Positions 7,336 to 16,206 are shown, counted from the stretch's first letter. The stretch: DNA of 64,000 nt from Rhizobium sp. RU36D (GCF_900176345.1 NZ_FWXU01000007.1:124001-188000); one strand, 5' to 3'. Numbers and translations are program-made. The notes: generated from the letters alone by a model not told the origin.

Positions 7336-9573
7336 TTACTGCGCTGCCACATGGCGGGGCGCTGGCCCCTCCATGAATTCAGGGAACCACGATTCATGGG
7401 CGGAGCGCAATCGGTCAACCGACACTGAGACGAGTTCGTCGATCACAAGCGCGTCGCCTTCGACGGTTCCGAGCTGACGGAAGGGCACGCCGGCGCCTTC
7501 TGCATTGGCGCAGACATAGCTTGCCAGATCGGCCGGAACGGCCAGCACGTAACGGGCCTGGTCCTCGCCGAACAGCAAAGCATGGCTCTGGCCCTTGGCA
7601 TCCTTGAGGCTGACCTTTATGCCCTTGGCCGATGCCATGGCCATTTCGGCCAGCGCGATCGCAAGGCCGCCGGAAGAAATGTCGTGGCAGGCCGTGACTT
7701 GGCCGTTGCGGATCGCGGAGCGGACGAAATCACCATTGCGGCGCTCGGCAAAGAGATCGACTTCCGGCGGCGGGCCGTCGATCTGGCCAATGATGTCGCG
7801 CAGATAGACGGAGCTGCCGAGATGGGTGCCGTCGCCCCCGATCAGGATCAGATGGTCGCCCTGCTTGGCGCTGCCGATGCGCACCATGCGGGACCAATCG
7901 GGCAGCAGGCCGACGCCGGCAATGGTCGGGGTAGGCAGGATCGCCACGCCGTTTGTTTCGTTGTAGAGCGAGACATTGCCGGAGACGATCGGGAAATCCA
8001 GCGCGCGGCAGGCCTCGCCAATGCCTTTGATCGCATTGACCAATTGCCCCATGATCTCAGGCTTTTCCGGGTTGCCGAAATTCAGGTTGTCGGTCGCCGC
8101 CAGCGGCTCTGCGCCGGTTGCGGTGATGTTGCGCCAGCATTCGGCCACGGCCTGCTTGCCGCCCTCAAACGGGTCCGCTTCCACATAGCGCGGCGTGACG
8201 TCGGAGGAGAAGGCCAGCGCCTTTCTCGGATTGCCATCGACACGCACGACGCCGGCATCGCCGCCCGGCAGTTGCAGGGAATTCCCCTGGATCCAGGTGT
8301 CGTATTGCTCATAGACCCAGCGGCGGCTGGACTGGTTCGGCGAACCGACGAGTTTCAGCAGAGCATCGGTGTAGTCGGAGGGTTCCGCCACGAGATTGGC
8401 GGGCAGGGGCGCGCGCTTGGCGGATTCGCGCCACGGGCGGTCATATTCCGGCGCTTGGTCGCCCAGTTCCTTGATCGGCAGGTTGGCCACTTCCTCGCCC
8501 TGGTGCAGGATGCGGAAGCGCAGGTCATCCGTGGTCTTGCCGACGATGGCGAAATCCAGGCCCCATTTGATGAAAATCGCCTTGGCGACCTCTTCCTTCG
8601 AGGGCTCGAGAACCATGAGCATGCGCTCCTGGCTTTCCGACAGCATCATTTCGTAAGCCGTCATGCGCTCCTCGCGCACGGGAACCTTGTCCAGGTCGAG
8701 CTCAATGCCGAGATCGCCCTTGGCGCCCATTTCAACGGCGGAGCAGGTGAGGCCGGCCGCGCCCATGTCCTGGATGGCGATGACCGCGCCGGTTTGCATC
8801 AGTTCAAGGCAGGCTTCCAGCAGACATTTTTCGGTGAAGGGGTCGCCGACCTGCACGGTCGGACGCTTTTCCTCGATCTGCTCATCGAACTCGGCCGAGG
8901 CCATGGTCGCTCCGCCCACGCCGTCGCGGCCGGTCTTGGCGCCGAGATAGACGACGGGCAGGCCGACACCTTCGGCCTTCGAGTAGAAGATGGCGTTGGA
9001 TTTGGCCAAGCCGGCGGCAAAGGCGTTGACCAGGATATTGCCGTTGTAGCGCTCGTCGAACTCGACTTCGCCACCGACTGTCGGAACGCCGAAGGAATTG
9101 CCATAGCCGCCAACGCCGGACACGACGCCTGAGACGAGGTGGCGGGTCTTGGGATGGTCAGGCGCGCCGAAGCGCAGCGCGTTCATGGCGGCGATCGGCC
9201 GTGCCCCCATGGTAAAGACGTCGCGCAGGATGCCGCCGACACCGGTCGCAGCGCCCTGGTATGGCTCGATATAGGAGGGGTGATTGTGGCTTTCCATCTT
9301 GAAGACGACGCAGTCGCCGTCGTCGATGTCCACCACGCCGGCGTTTTCGCCAGGACCCTGGATGACCCGCGGTCCCTTGGTCGGCAGGGTGCGCAGCCAG
9401 CGCTTCGACGACTTGTAGGAGCAGTGCTCGTTCCACATCGCCGAGAAGATGCCGAGTTCCGTGAAGGTCGGTTCGCGCCCGATCAGGTCCAGAATCCGCT
9501 GATATTCGTCGGGCTTAAGGCCATGGCTGGCGATGAGTTCCGGCGTGATCGCAATGGTGTTCGGGATGGTCAT
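7336..9573 (-). CDS. purL: Phosphoribosylformylglycinamidine synthase, synthetase subunit PurL
   Basis: A 745-residue small-type PurL, the ATP-dependent FGAM-forming subunit of the fourth step of IMP synthesis. The length and absence of a C-terminal glutaminase domain mark the three-component type, which needs PurQ and PurS, both encoded about 4 kb upstream. The N-terminal Glu-His-Cys-Ser-Tyr-Lys motif and the glycine-rich ATP-binding segments of both AIRS-like halves are visible. The ATG at 9573 has AGGA six bases upstream. bolA follows after 13 nt, with the small basic gene and grxD beyond. Confidence 0.96.
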   Translation of the reverse strand: MTIPNTIAITPELIASHGLKPDEYQRILDLIGREPTFTELGIFSAMWNEHCSYKSSKRWLRTLPTKGPRVIQGPGENAGVVDIDDGDCVVFKMESHNHPSYIEPYQGAATGVGGILRDVFTMGARPIAAMNALRFGAPDHPKTRHLVSGVVSGVGGYGNSFGVPTVGGEVEFDERYNGNILVNAFAAGLAKSNAIFYSKAEGVGLPVVYLGAKTGRDGVGGATMASAEFDEQIEEKRPTVQVGDPFTEKCLLEACLELMQTGAVIAIQDMGAAGLTCSAVEMGAKGDLGIELDLDKVPVREERMTAYEMMLSESQERMLMVLEPSKEEVAKAIFIKWGLDFAIVGKTTDDLRFRILHQGEEVANLPIKELGDQAPEYDRPWRESAKRAPLPANLVAEPSDYTDALLKLVGSPNQSSRRWVYEQYDTWIQGNSLQLPGGDAGVVRVDGNPRKALAFSSDVTPRYVEADPFEGGKQAVAECWRNITATGAEPLAATDNLNFGNPEKPEIMGQLVNAIKGIGEACRALDFPIVSGNVSLYNETNGVAILPTPTIAGVGLLPDWSRMVRIGSAKQGDHLILIGGDGTHLGSSVYLRDIIGQIDGPPPEVDLFAERRNGDFVRSAIRNGQVTACHDISSGGLAIALAEMAMASAKGIKVSLKDAKGQSHALLFGEDQARYVLAVPADLASYVCANAEGAGVPFRQLGTVEGDALVIDELVSVSVDRLRSAHESWFPEFMEGPAPRHVAAQ

Positions 9574-9664
9574 GGCGGTTCCTGGATTTGGCCCTTGCCG
9601 CTCGACAGGCCGGGCTTCGCGGTCTCTTTAGCGCAAGTGCAAAAGGCGCGCGACAGGAAAAATC

Positions 9665-9768
9665 ACTAAAGCGCGCCGCGATCTTTCAGATTCGCTTGCC
9701 ACGCTTCAGTCTCTTGTTTTTCAGCATGTCGTGATCGCAAAACCGCTGCACACTTTTGCGCGACATGC
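9665..9768. repeat. Rhizobial interspersed palindromic element
   Basis: This intergenic segment upstream of purL ends in a nested palindrome. GCATGTCG (9724-9731) pairs with CGACATGC (9761-9768), and inside it CGCAAAA (9736-9742) pairs with TTTTGCG (9754-9760) around a CCGCTGCACAC loop. The core with AAAACCGCT...ACTTTT resembles an interspersed element I know from many rhizobial chromosomes; the 60 bases before it (an AAAGCGC-type start and a CTTGTTTTT end) look like the rest of the unit. The left boundary is approximate. Confidence 0.55.
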
Positions 9769-9825
9769 CCTAGAATCGGCCTCGTCCCGGAACATAGTCG
9801 GGGAAATCGCTATTGGATCGCCCCG

Positions 9826-11253
9826 TCAGGCAATGCTGTCATAGCCCGCCGAGCCGTTTTCCAGGAGATGGCGCAGCGTCCTCATGCCGCTCAGCACCTC
9901 GGCGCGTGTCTGCGGCGCCGAAAAGCTGATGCGGATCCGGTGCGTGGTCTTTTCCGACCGGCCTGCCTTGAATTCGTCCTCGTCATCAATCAGCACGCCG
10001 TCAGTATAGGCTGCATTCTTGTAGGTGCCGGAGAGCCAGGGCTCGGGTAATTTCAGCCAGAGGAAGGGAATTTCTGGCGAAGATCGATAATCGTAGCCGG
10101 TTAGGTGCTCGGTCACGATCTTCTCGCGCTCGCGAATTTCCTGCGCGCAGCGGGCGCTGATCTCTGCCGCGTCGCCACTGACGACCAGGCGGGCGCAGAG
10201 TTCGGCCAGGAGGAAGGGAATTCCGCCGGTCATCATTCGATGGGCGATGCGAACTCGCTGGGAGAAATGCGGCGGGCAGGCGACCCAGCCGCCGCGCACG
10301 CCGGCCGCGACCGCCTTGGACAGGCCGCCGACCAGAAATGTCCGCTCCGGCCCCAGTTCCGCCAGGAGCGGAATGGCGTTGTGGGACATGGCACCGTAGA
10401 GATTGTCCTCCACCAGCCAGACATTGTACCTGCGCGCAATGTCGACGATGGCCTTCCGGCGCTCCACCGGCAGCGTGGCCAGCGTCGGATTCTGCGCCGA
10501 TGACATGATGAACGCCATCTTCGGATGCTGCTGCGCGCAAACCCGTTCGAAATCATCCGGCAGGATCCCGTCCGCATCGGAATCAACCAGAGTCGTCCTG
10601 CGGCCGGCCAGGCCGGCGCTGCGACTGATCTGCGAATAGGTGTGGTGTTCGAAGATGATCCGGTCGCCAGGCGCGGTGAGGGCGCTGATCACAGCCATCA
10701 CGCCGGCATGGGCGCCGAGTGTCGGCACAACATTTTCGGCGAACGGATGCCAGTTTCCGCAGGCAAGCCAACGCGCCCCCGCCTCGAACCAATGCTCCGG
10801 AAAGGTCCGTGTGTAGCTGGCAATGTCGAGCGGATGGTCCTTCAGGATCGCCGAAATATGCTTTTCCAGAAGCTGGCCTTGTCCGACATCAGGCGCCGCC
10901 GTGCTGTCAAACCGGATCTTGCCATCCGGCGGCGTCACCGGCCTGGTTCCGCCCATGGCATAGGGGCTAACCTCTATGCCCGCGGATGGATTGAGGTGCG
11001 GGTCGGTGCGCCCGAGCACATAGGTGCCGCGTCCGACCTCGCCGCTGACAAGGCCGCGCTCATGCATCAAGGCATAGGCACGGCTTATTGTGCCGATTGT
11101 CACCCCCAGATCATAGGCGAGATTGCGCTGCGGCGGCAGCTTTGAGCCCGCCGGCAATATGCCCTCGGAGATGGCGGTCTCCATCTGGTCCGCGAGGCGG
11201 ATGTAAATGGGGCCATCGCCCGTTTTTAAGTCAGGTAGCCAATTTGTCATCAT
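9826..11253 (-). CDS. MocR-type regulator: GntR winged helix fused to PLP aminotransferase fold
   Basis: A 475-residue two-domain regulator. Residues 1-80 form a GntR-type winged helix, with Lys-Leu-Pro-Pro-Gln-Arg-Asn-Leu-Ala near 38-46 and a Gly-Arg-Gly-Thr-Tyr wing near 74-78. The rest is a fold-type I aminotransferase domain with the PLP Asp at 283 and Schiff-base Lys at 313 inside Gly-Gly-Leu-Ser-Lys. MocR proteins usually sense an amino compound or PLP and control a divergent gene. Here the divergent gene encodes a DUF1127 protein, and a palindrome overlies this gene's own start codon. Two adjacent ATGs (11253, 11250) could both start. Confidence 0.9.
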   Translation of the reverse strand: MMTNWLPDLKTGDGPIYIRLADQMETAISEGILPAGSKLPPQRNLAYDLGVTIGTISRAYALMHERGLVSGEVGRGTYVLGRTDPHLNPSAGIEVSPYAMGGTRPVTPPDGKIRFDSTAAPDVGQGQLLEKHISAILKDHPLDIASYTRTFPEHWFEAGARWLACGNWHPFAENVVPTLGAHAGVMAVISALTAPGDRIIFEHHTYSQISRSAGLAGRRTTLVDSDADGILPDDFERVCAQQHPKMAFIMSSAQNPTLATLPVERRKAIVDIARRYNVWLVEDNLYGAMSHNAIPLLAELGPERTFLVGGLSKAVAAGVRGGWVACPPHFSQRVRIAHRMMTGGIPFLLAELCARLVVSGDAAEISARCAQEIREREKIVTEHLTGYDYRSSPEIPFLWLKLPEPWLSGTYKNAAYTDGVLIDDEDEFKAGRSEKTTHRIRISFSAPQTRAEVLSGMRTLRHLLENGSAGYDSIA

Positions 11254-11258
11254 GACAA
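11244..11258. promoter_or_regulatory. 15-bp palindrome over the MocR start codon, candidate operator
   Basis: TTGTCATCATGACAA is a perfect 7+1+7 palindrome spanning the MocR translation start. Related TGTCA sequences recur at 11283 and 11300 in the divergent region before the DUF1127 gene. The placement suits autoregulation, but binding by MocR is an inference. Confidence 0.45.
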
Positions 11259-11331
11259 TTATCTACATTGATACCGTCGCGATGTCAATGTTACAGGATT
11301 GTCACCCAACTAGAGAGGCAATAGGTGCAAT

Positions 11332-11619
11332 ATGCGGAAGATGGACCAATATCTTAACACAATCGATACAATTTATCCAGATGGATACCAGCGCGAGTTC
11401 CTGTTCCGGGACAATGGTGACATGGTCGACGCGGCGCCTGTCGATGATCGGAAGCGGAGCCTTCTGTCGCGCGTGTTTCGGGCGATGTCCGCATGGAATA
11501 CGAAGCGTTCCAGCCGGCTGGCGCTGCGGGACCTCAACGATTCGCAGTTGCGCGATATCGGTGTCTCGCGCTCTCAGGCGATGATCGAAGCGCGCAAGGC
11601 TCAGTTTCCGTTCAAGTAA
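11332..11619 (+). CDS. DUF1127 domain-containing small protein
   Basis: A 95-residue protein whose second half is a DUF1127 helix pair: an amphipathic Leu-Ser-Arg-Val-Phe-Arg stretch followed by Arg-Asp-Leu-Asn-Asp-Ser-Gln-Leu-Arg-Asp-Ile-Gly. DUF1127 proteins are small Arg-rich proteins common in alphaproteobacteria; some bind RNA or influence phosphate and carbon metabolism in Agrobacterium. The first 45 residues are unique and acidic. The ATG at 11332 follows AGGT by seven bases; an internal ATG at 11341 is possible. Divergent from the MocR gene, so probably its target. Confidence 0.8.
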   Translation: MRKMDQYLNTIDTIYPDGYQREFLFRDNGDMVDAAPVDDRKRSLLSRVFRAMSAWNTKRSSRLALRDLNDSQLRDIGVSRSQAMIEARKAQFPFK

Positions 11620-11622
11620 ATT

Positions 11623-11647
11623 ACATCCAGCCAAACTGGTTGGATGT
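11623..11647. other. Hairpin just after the DUF1127 gene
   Basis: ACATCCAGCCA and TGGTTGGATGT can pair over 11 bp (one G-U) around a 3-nt AAC loop, beginning 4 nt after the stop codon. No T-run follows, so it is more likely an RNA-stabilising or processing hairpin than a terminator. Confidence 0.45.
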
Positions 11648-11668
11648 TGATCCGGCGCTGCCACCCAA

Positions 11669-11694
11669 CCGGCCGCGCCGGATTATCTGTTTTT
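11669..11694 (+). terminator. Weak intrinsic terminator candidate
   Basis: CCGGC-CGC-GCCGG hairpin followed after seven bases by a run of five T (11690-11694). The gap between stem and T-run is longer than ideal. Confidence 0.35.
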
Positions 11695-11848
11695 AGAAAC
11701 GGTGCGCGTGTTTGTGCTCCGGAGCATGTCCGGCATCTGCGGCATAACCAGACATGCGGTCAGCCTTTTCCGTCACACAATGTCAGACAGAAGCAGGTTC
11801 GCTCAGTCTGCACAATTGCTCCAAAACAGGCGCCTTGACCGGCGATGT

Positions 11849-12466
11849 TCAGAACTTGTAGCCGACGGCAATGCCAGCATAGCTGAGGCCGTCATTGGCG
11901 TCACACAGGTCGGCATTCGACGAATGTTCAACAGTCGCCAGCACACGCCAGTTGTCGGTGATCTTGTAGCCGAGGCCTAAGGCTTCGTGGAACAGGACAT
12001 TGCAGCCGACATGCGGGCCACGACCGAAGTTCGTGTCGTTGGCATTGTTCCAGGCGCCGCCGAAGCTCGCATCAACAAAGATTTTGTCGGTGACGTCGAC
12101 CGTCCAGGTGAAGCCGGCGAATACCTGGTCGGCATTGCCGTCCGTGGAGATGATCGCACCTGCATGGATACGCGGCCGCAGGAAGATTTCCGTCCAGGTC
12201 TGGGCATTCGCGCGGTCAAAGGGATCGAAGAACAGAGTAGCCGACGGGAAGGCGCCTGACTCGAATGTATTCGATGACTGGATGGAGCCGGAGACGCCGA
12301 TGCGCACTTCATCGAGAAATTTCTTCGGCGTGGTCATGGGAGTAAAAGGAGAGGCGGGCGGCGAGGGCGGCGGCGTCAGATCAGCGCTTTCAGCCGAAAC
12401 CGCTCCTGATGCGACAACCAATGCGGCAAGTGCCGCGCTACGTATGCCATTGATCGCAGACTTCAT
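11849..12466 (-). CDS. PagL-like lipid A deacylase family outer-membrane protein
   Basis: A 205-residue protein with a signal peptide (cleavage near residues 25-28, Ala-Glu-Ser-Ala), a Pro-rich linker, and a beta-barrel-like body ending in Phe. The C-terminal His181-Ser-Ser183-Asn184 pattern followed by Asn-Asp-Gly matches the active-site segment of PagL, an outer-membrane lipid A 3-O-deacylase. By eye, the position of the PagL catalytic Glu is Ser195 here, so activity is uncertain. GAGG five bases before the ATG supports the start. It stands alone between the DUF1127 gene and a lipoprotein gene. Confidence 0.68.
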   Translation of the reverse strand: MKSAINGIRSAALAALVVASGAVSAESADLTPPPSPPASPFTPMTTPKKFLDEVRIGVSGSIQSSNTFESGAFPSATLFFDPFDRANAQTWTEIFLRPRIHAGAIISTDGNADQVFAGFTWTVDVTDKIFVDASFGGAWNNANDTNFGRGPHVGCNVLFHEALGLGYKITDNWRVLATVEHSSNADLCDANDGLSYAGIAVGYKF

Positions 12467-12653
12467 GTTGCCTCAGTCCCCATGATGCCGATCGTGCCCC
12501 CAGCAGAATCAGCATGTGCTCCATCGTCACGTTCACGAACCATTAAGGTCCGATATGACTCGGATTCCTATAGCGACCGATGCGTCGCGTCCATAGGCTG
12601 AACATGTAAATTCGCAAGTGTGGTAAAATCCACGCGCTCTGGCAGGTCCGGTC

Positions 12654-13031
12654 TCAGCAGGACCGGTCACCCCTGGACCATCTGACGACGTCGGTGGAGA
12701 TCCGCGCCTTGATCGGTTCTGCCATCATGGGGCCGAAGGCCTCCAGCTTTGCCGGCTTACCCTGGGCCTGGACCACCAGCAAAGGCCTGATATCCTTGCT
12801 CTGGCGACGCACCAGCAGAATGCGCGGTCGTCCCGTGAAGGAGTTCAGTTCAGGTGCCATGCTGTAGGACTTAAAAGCGGGATCGCCTGACTTGATCCAG
12901 CAGTTGTTGGCGGAAACCGCCACCCGTTCCATGATATCAAGCGCTGACGGGCCTGATGTCACGGGCGCTTCCGACTGGCAACCGCCAAGGGCCGAGGCCA
13001 TGAGGAGAACTGAAATAATGGCGCGGCGCAT
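12654..13031 (-). CDS. Hypothetical lipoprotein (125 aa)
   Basis: A short signal peptide ends in the lipobox Leu-Gly-Gly-Cys (15-18), so the protein is probably lipid-anchored in the envelope. The mature part of about 107 residues has one Cys-Trp pair (NNCWIKSG region) and a C-terminal Cys, which could form a disulfide, and ends Arg-Gly-Asp-Arg-Ser-Cys. I recognise no enzymatic motif. It lies downstream of purQ on the same strand after 67 nt, possibly in the same transcript but with no functional link I can name. Confidence 0.75.
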   Translation of the reverse strand: MRRAIISVLLMASALGGCQSEAPVTSGPSALDIMERVAVSANNCWIKSGDPAFKSYSMAPELNSFTGRPRILLVRRQSKDIRPLLVVQAQGKPAKLEAFGPMMAEPIKARISTDVVRWSRGDRSC

Positions 13032-13098
13032 GACGTGATTCCCGTTAATGATAGCGGGTCATAGAGTGTTTCGCGATGAAAGGGAATCCTTGCGCGGC

Positions 13099-13776
13099 TC
13101 AGGCCGCCGCAACAACTTCCAGGGCAGAGGCAAAGATGCCACGGCCGTCATTGCCGCCATGGGCCGCCTCAATGAGGTTTTCCGGATGCGGCATCATGCC
13201 CAGCACATTGCCCTTGGCATTGATTATACCGGCGATATCGTTGATCGAGCCGTTCGGATTGGTGCCGTCGGCATAGCGGAACACCACCTGGCCGTTGCCC
13301 TCGATGGAAGCAAGGGTTTCGGCGTCGGCGAAGAAGTTGCCGTCGTGATGGGCGACCGGGCAGCGGATGACCTGGCCATTTTCATAGACCCGGCTGAAAT
13401 CGGTATCCGCATTGACGACTTCGAGCCGCACTTCACGGCAGACGAAGCGCAGGGAGGCGTTGCGCATGAGGACGCCGGGCAGCATGCCCGCCTCGACCAG
13501 AATCTGGAATCCATTGCAGACGCCCAGCACCTTGATGCCTTTGTCTGCGGCCGCCTTGATGGCCTGCATCACCGGCATGCGAGCAGCAATGGCACCGCAG
13601 CGCAGATAGTCACCATAGGAGAAGCCGCCGGGGATCACCACCAGGTCCAGGTCCGCAGGCAGTTCCGTCTCGGTCTGCCAGACGGTCACAGGCGCCCGGC
13701 CAGAAATCTTGGTGAGCGCCGCGATCATGTCGCGATCGCGGTTGAGACCTGGAAGCTGAACGACGGCCGATTTCAT
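13099..13776 (-). CDS. purQ: Phosphoribosylformylglycinamidine synthase, glutaminase subunit PurQ
   Basis: A 225-residue class I glutamine amidotransferase. The nucleophile Cys87 sits in Gly-Val-Cys-Asn-Gly-Phe, and the His197/Glu199 pair lies in Met-Pro-His-Pro-Glu. It feeds ammonia to PurL for FGAM synthesis, bridged by PurS. The frame extends upstream to 14016, but the ATG at 13776 begins the conserved protein and shares one base with the kptA stop (TGATG), indicating translational coupling to kptA, an unusual partner. Confidence 0.96.
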   Translation of the reverse strand: MKSAVVQLPGLNRDRDMIAALTKISGRAPVTVWQTETELPADLDLVVIPGGFSYGDYLRCGAIAARMPVMQAIKAAADKGIKVLGVCNGFQILVEAGMLPGVLMRNASLRFVCREVRLEVVNADTDFSRVYENGQVIRCPVAHHDGNFFADAETLASIEGNGQVVFRYADGTNPNGSINDIAGIINAKGNVLGMMPHPENLIEAAHGGNDGRGIFASALEVVAAA

Positions 13777-14327
13777 CAGGCAATCTCCGAAACGATGGAA
13801 AGGAAGTCCGCCGGGACATTTGCGGTGAGCCATACGCCATTGTCCGCACGAAGGAAAGAATAACCTTTCGCCTCCATCTGCCGTGCCGGCACCATCAACA
13901 GGACATGAGGCCCCTTGCGGCGCCCGGCCACCTGGCGGGCGGTTTCGAGATCCGCGGAGAGATGCACATGGGTGCGGTCCATCGGCTTCAGTCCTGCGGT
14001 TTGGATCGATGCCCAAGCCTCAGCGGTTGTTCCGTGATAAAGGACATCCGTTGCCGCAGCCACTTGTGCGGCAAGATCCACGCCGACGCTATGGCCCTGT
14101 GCCGCGCGGATGCGCGAACCGTCAAGGGTGAAGCGTTTCTTGGAATTCGTTGAGATGACCCTGATGATGTCATCGTCGGTGACGCCAATGCGTTCGCAGA
14201 CGCGCTGGCTGAAAACGTCATAGTCGGTCCAGCCGGCATCATCCAGGGCAAGCCCAAGTTCCTCAGGAGCATGCCGCAGGATATAGCTCATGAACTTGGA
14301 AAGGTCGGTGTCGGACGTGGTCGTCAC
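13776..14327 (-). CDS. kptA: RNA 2'-phosphotransferase, Tpt1/KptA family
   Basis: A 183-residue Tpt1/KptA enzyme, which uses NAD+ to remove an internal 2'-phosphate from RNA, giving ADP-ribose 1'',2''-cyclic phosphate. The family's N-terminal [10 protein letters not shown] is at 10-19. Arg65 (Lys-Lys-Arg-Phe), the Leu-Tyr-His-Gly-Thr motif at 96-100 and Arg118 before His-Val-His-Leu-Ser complete the expected Arg-His-Arg-Arg set. In bacteria the natural substrate is unknown; RNA repair or RNA ADP-ribosylation are suggested. Its position between purS and purQ, with a 1-nt overlap with purQ, ties its expression to purine synthesis. Confidence 0.9.
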   Translation of the reverse strand: MTTTSDTDLSKFMSYILRHAPEELGLALDDAGWTDYDVFSQRVCERIGVTDDDIIRVISTNSKKRFTLDGSRIRAAQGHSVGVDLAAQVAAATDVLYHGTTAEAWASIQTAGLKPMDRTHVHLSADLETARQVAGRRKGPHVLLMVPARQMEAKGYSFLRADNGVWLTANVPADFLSIVSEIA

Positions 14328-14344
14328 GGGATGCCCGGATGTTG

Positions 14345-14602
14345 TCAGGGGTGAGGCTCGAACTTCGCTTGCGCTTCCTGGAGCTCCCTCAGCTCCAGGC
14401 GATGCTCTATGCGGTCGAGGCGGTTCTCTATATGCACGACCGTAGTTCGGAGGTTGTTCACATCACCCTGCAAGACATGCAATTGCCCGCGAAGGGTCTG
14501 GTTGTCGGCCCGAAGCTCACTGATTGCGAAGTCGACTTTGTCGAAACGTTGGTTGAGCTTCTTGAGAAGCTCGTACATCAGCTCATTCGTCACTTCGGCC
14601 AC
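14345..14602 (-). CDS. Small coiled-coil protein in the purine operon (85 aa)
   Basis: I do not recognise a named family. Nearly the whole protein is heptad-like helix, with repeated Leu/Ile/Val spacing from Leu-Met-Tyr-Glu-Leu-Leu-Lys through Arg-Leu-Asp-Arg-Ile-Glu-His-Arg-Leu-Glu, suggesting an elongated oligomeric coiled coil, rich in charged residues and without cysteine. The frame extends to 14677, overlapping purS, but GTG at 14602 is preceded by a strong GAGGAGGT ribosome-binding site, so I start there. It sits 17 nt after purS and 17 nt before kptA. Confidence 0.65.
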   Translation of the reverse strand: MAEVTNELMYELLKKLNQRFDKVDFAISELRADNQTLRGQLHVLQGDVNNLRTTVVHIENRLDRIEHRLELRELQEAQAKFEPHP

Positions 14603-14619
14603 AACGACCTCCTCAACCC

Positions 14620-14862
14620 CTAGGCGATGGAGATAGTATAGTTCTCGATCACCGTATTCGCCAACAGCTTCTCGCACATCGCCTTCAGGTCTGCCTCGGC
14701 CTTGGCGGTGTCGGAGCCTTCGAGTTCCAGATCGAAGACCTTGCCCTGCCTGACATGGCCGACACCTTCAAAGCCTAGGCCCGACAAGGCGCCTTCGATG
14801 GCCTTACCCTGCGGGTCCAGAACGCCGTTCTTCAACGTGACGGTTACGCGTGCCTTGATCAC
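14620..14862 (-). CDS. purS: Phosphoribosylformylglycinamidine synthase subunit PurS
   Basis: An 80-residue PurS, the small structural subunit that joins PurQ to PurL in the three-part FGAM synthase. It starts with the family's Lys-Ala-Arg-Val-Thr-Val-Thr-Leu-Lys strand and holds the conserved Val-Leu-Asp-Pro-Gln-Gly-Lys-Ala-Ile segment. It follows purC by 35 nt. In related genomes purQ normally follows at once; here two extra genes intervene. Confidence 0.95.
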   Translation of the reverse strand: MIKARVTVTLKNGVLDPQGKAIEGALSGLGFEGVGHVRQGKVFDLELEGSDTAKAEADLKAMCEKLLANTVIENYTISIA

Positions 14863-14897
14863 TGGCTTTCTCCGAATAGCTACTTGGCTGTGCCGAC

Positions 14898-15662
14898 TTA
14901 CTTGACGAGAACCGGGCCGGTGCCGCGGATCGGTTCGTTCTCGTTGATGATCCCGAGGCGACGCGCTACCTCCTGGTAGGCCTCAAGAAGGCCACCGAGG
15001 TCCTGGCGGAAGCGGTCCTTATCCAGCTTCTCCTTGGTCTCGATATCCCAGAGACGGCAGCTGTCGGGCGAGATTTCATCGGCAAGGATGATGCGCATCA
15101 TGTCGCCTTCGTAGAGGCGGCCGCATTCGATCTTGAAGTCAACGAGCTGGATGCCGATGCCGAGGAAAAGGCCGGACAGGAAGTCGTTGACGCGGATGGC
15201 GAGCGCCATGATGTCGTCAAGCTCGGCCGGGTTTGCCCAACCAAAGGCAGTGATGTGCTCTTCGGAGACCATCGGGTCGTTCAAGGCGTCGGACTTGAAA
15301 TAGAACTCGATGATCGAGCGTGGCAAAACCACGCCTTCCTCGATGCCGAGCCGCTTGGACAGGGAGCCTGCCGCGACATTGCGCACAACTACCTCAAGCG
15401 GGATCATCTCCACTTCCTTGATCAACTGCTCGCGCATGTTGAGGCGGCGGATGAAGTGGGTGGGGATGCCGATCTTGTTCAGGTGGGTGAAGACATATTC
15501 GGAGATGCGGTTGTTCAGCACGCCCTTGCCGTCGATGACATCGTGCTTCTTCTTGTTGAACGCGGTGGCGTCGTCCTTGAAGAATTGGATCAGCGTGCCT
15601 GGCTCAGGTCCCTCATACAGGATCTTGGCCTTGCCTTCGTAAACGCGGCGGCGACGGTTCAT
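14898..15662 (-). CDS. purC: Phosphoribosylaminoimidazole-succinocarboxamide synthase PurC
   Basis: A 254-residue SAICAR synthetase joining aspartate to CAIR with ATP. The N-terminal Val-Tyr-Glu-Gly-Lys-Ala-Lys, the Arg-Asn-Val-Ala-Ala-Gly-Ser and the Leu-Val-Asp-Phe-Lys-Ile-Glu motifs are all present. The ORF can be extended to 15692, but the ATG at 15662 begins the conserved sequence. It heads the purC-purS-coiled coil-kptA-purQ run; the 229 nt upstream, shared with the divergent zeta gene, probably hold both promoters, though I see no clear operator. Confidence 0.96.
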   Translation of the reverse strand: MNRRRRVYEGKAKILYEGPEPGTLIQFFKDDATAFNKKKHDVIDGKGVLNNRISEYVFTHLNKIGIPTHFIRRLNMREQLIKEVEMIPLEVVVRNVAAGSLSKRLGIEEGVVLPRSIIEFYFKSDALNDPMVSEEHITAFGWANPAELDDIMALAIRVNDFLSGLFLGIGIQLVDFKIECGRLYEGDMMRIILADEISPDSCRLWDIETKEKLDKDRFRQDLGGLLEAYQEVARRLGIINENEPIRGTGPVLVK

Positions 15663-15891
15663 AGCGGGTTTTCTCTGTAGTTGGCGTCCCATTGCGGACG
15701 CGTGGATCGATCATTGAAGCGGTCCCATATCGGAAAACGCCCGAATTCACAATGCGCCTGTTGTTCCTTCCCTGGAATTCGTCCAAAGCGTAATCACGCA
15801 CAGAATCAGCAAACTGTCATTGTACTTTTTACAGCCTTTTGCTTAATGGGATGCGAACCATCGTAGTTGGGCTAGATAACGGGAGACACCG

Positions 15892-16206
15892 ATGAGCGGC
15901 ATCAGCGATCGCGAAAAAGCATTTGAAAACAAGTTCGCCCATGACCAGGACCTCAAGTTCAAGGCAGAGGCACGTCGCAACAAGCTGCTCGGCCTGTGGG
16001 CAGCCGGTCTTCTGGGCAAGGCCGATGCGGAAGCCTATGCGAAGGAAGTCGTGGCCTCCGATTTCGAGGAAGCCGGCCACGAAGACGTTTTCCGCAAGAT
16101 CAAGGGCGACCTCGATGCCGCCGGTGTATCGGTCACGGACGAGGTGATCCGCGCCAAGATGATCGAATTGCTCGACGAAGCCGCCTCGCAGGTGCAGAAG
16201 GGCTGA
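15892..16206 (+). CDS. F1F0-ATPase inhibitor zeta subunit (DUF1476)
   Basis: A 104-residue, helix-rich protein of the DUF1476 family, identified in Paracoccus as the zeta subunit that blocks reverse rotation of the F1-ATPase. The N-terminal Asp-Arg-Glu-Lys-Ala-Phe-Glu-Asn-Lys-Phe-Ala segment matches the inhibitory region of that family. GGGAG upstream of the ATG supports the start. It is divergent from purC and not near ATP synthase genes, which is usual for this family. It has four alternating acidic/basic helices and no cysteine. Confidence 0.88.
   Translation: MSGISDREKAFENKFAHDQDLKFKAEARRNKLLGLWAAGLLGKADAEAYAKEVVASDFEEAGHEDVFRKIKGDLDAAGVSVTDEVIRAKMIELLDEAASQVQKG

Noticed and set aside
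7582..9132. A 516-codon open frame on the plus strand opposite purL
   Set aside because: It lies wholly antisense to the conserved purL, lacks any known motif, and reflects the high GC third-position bias of the real gene.
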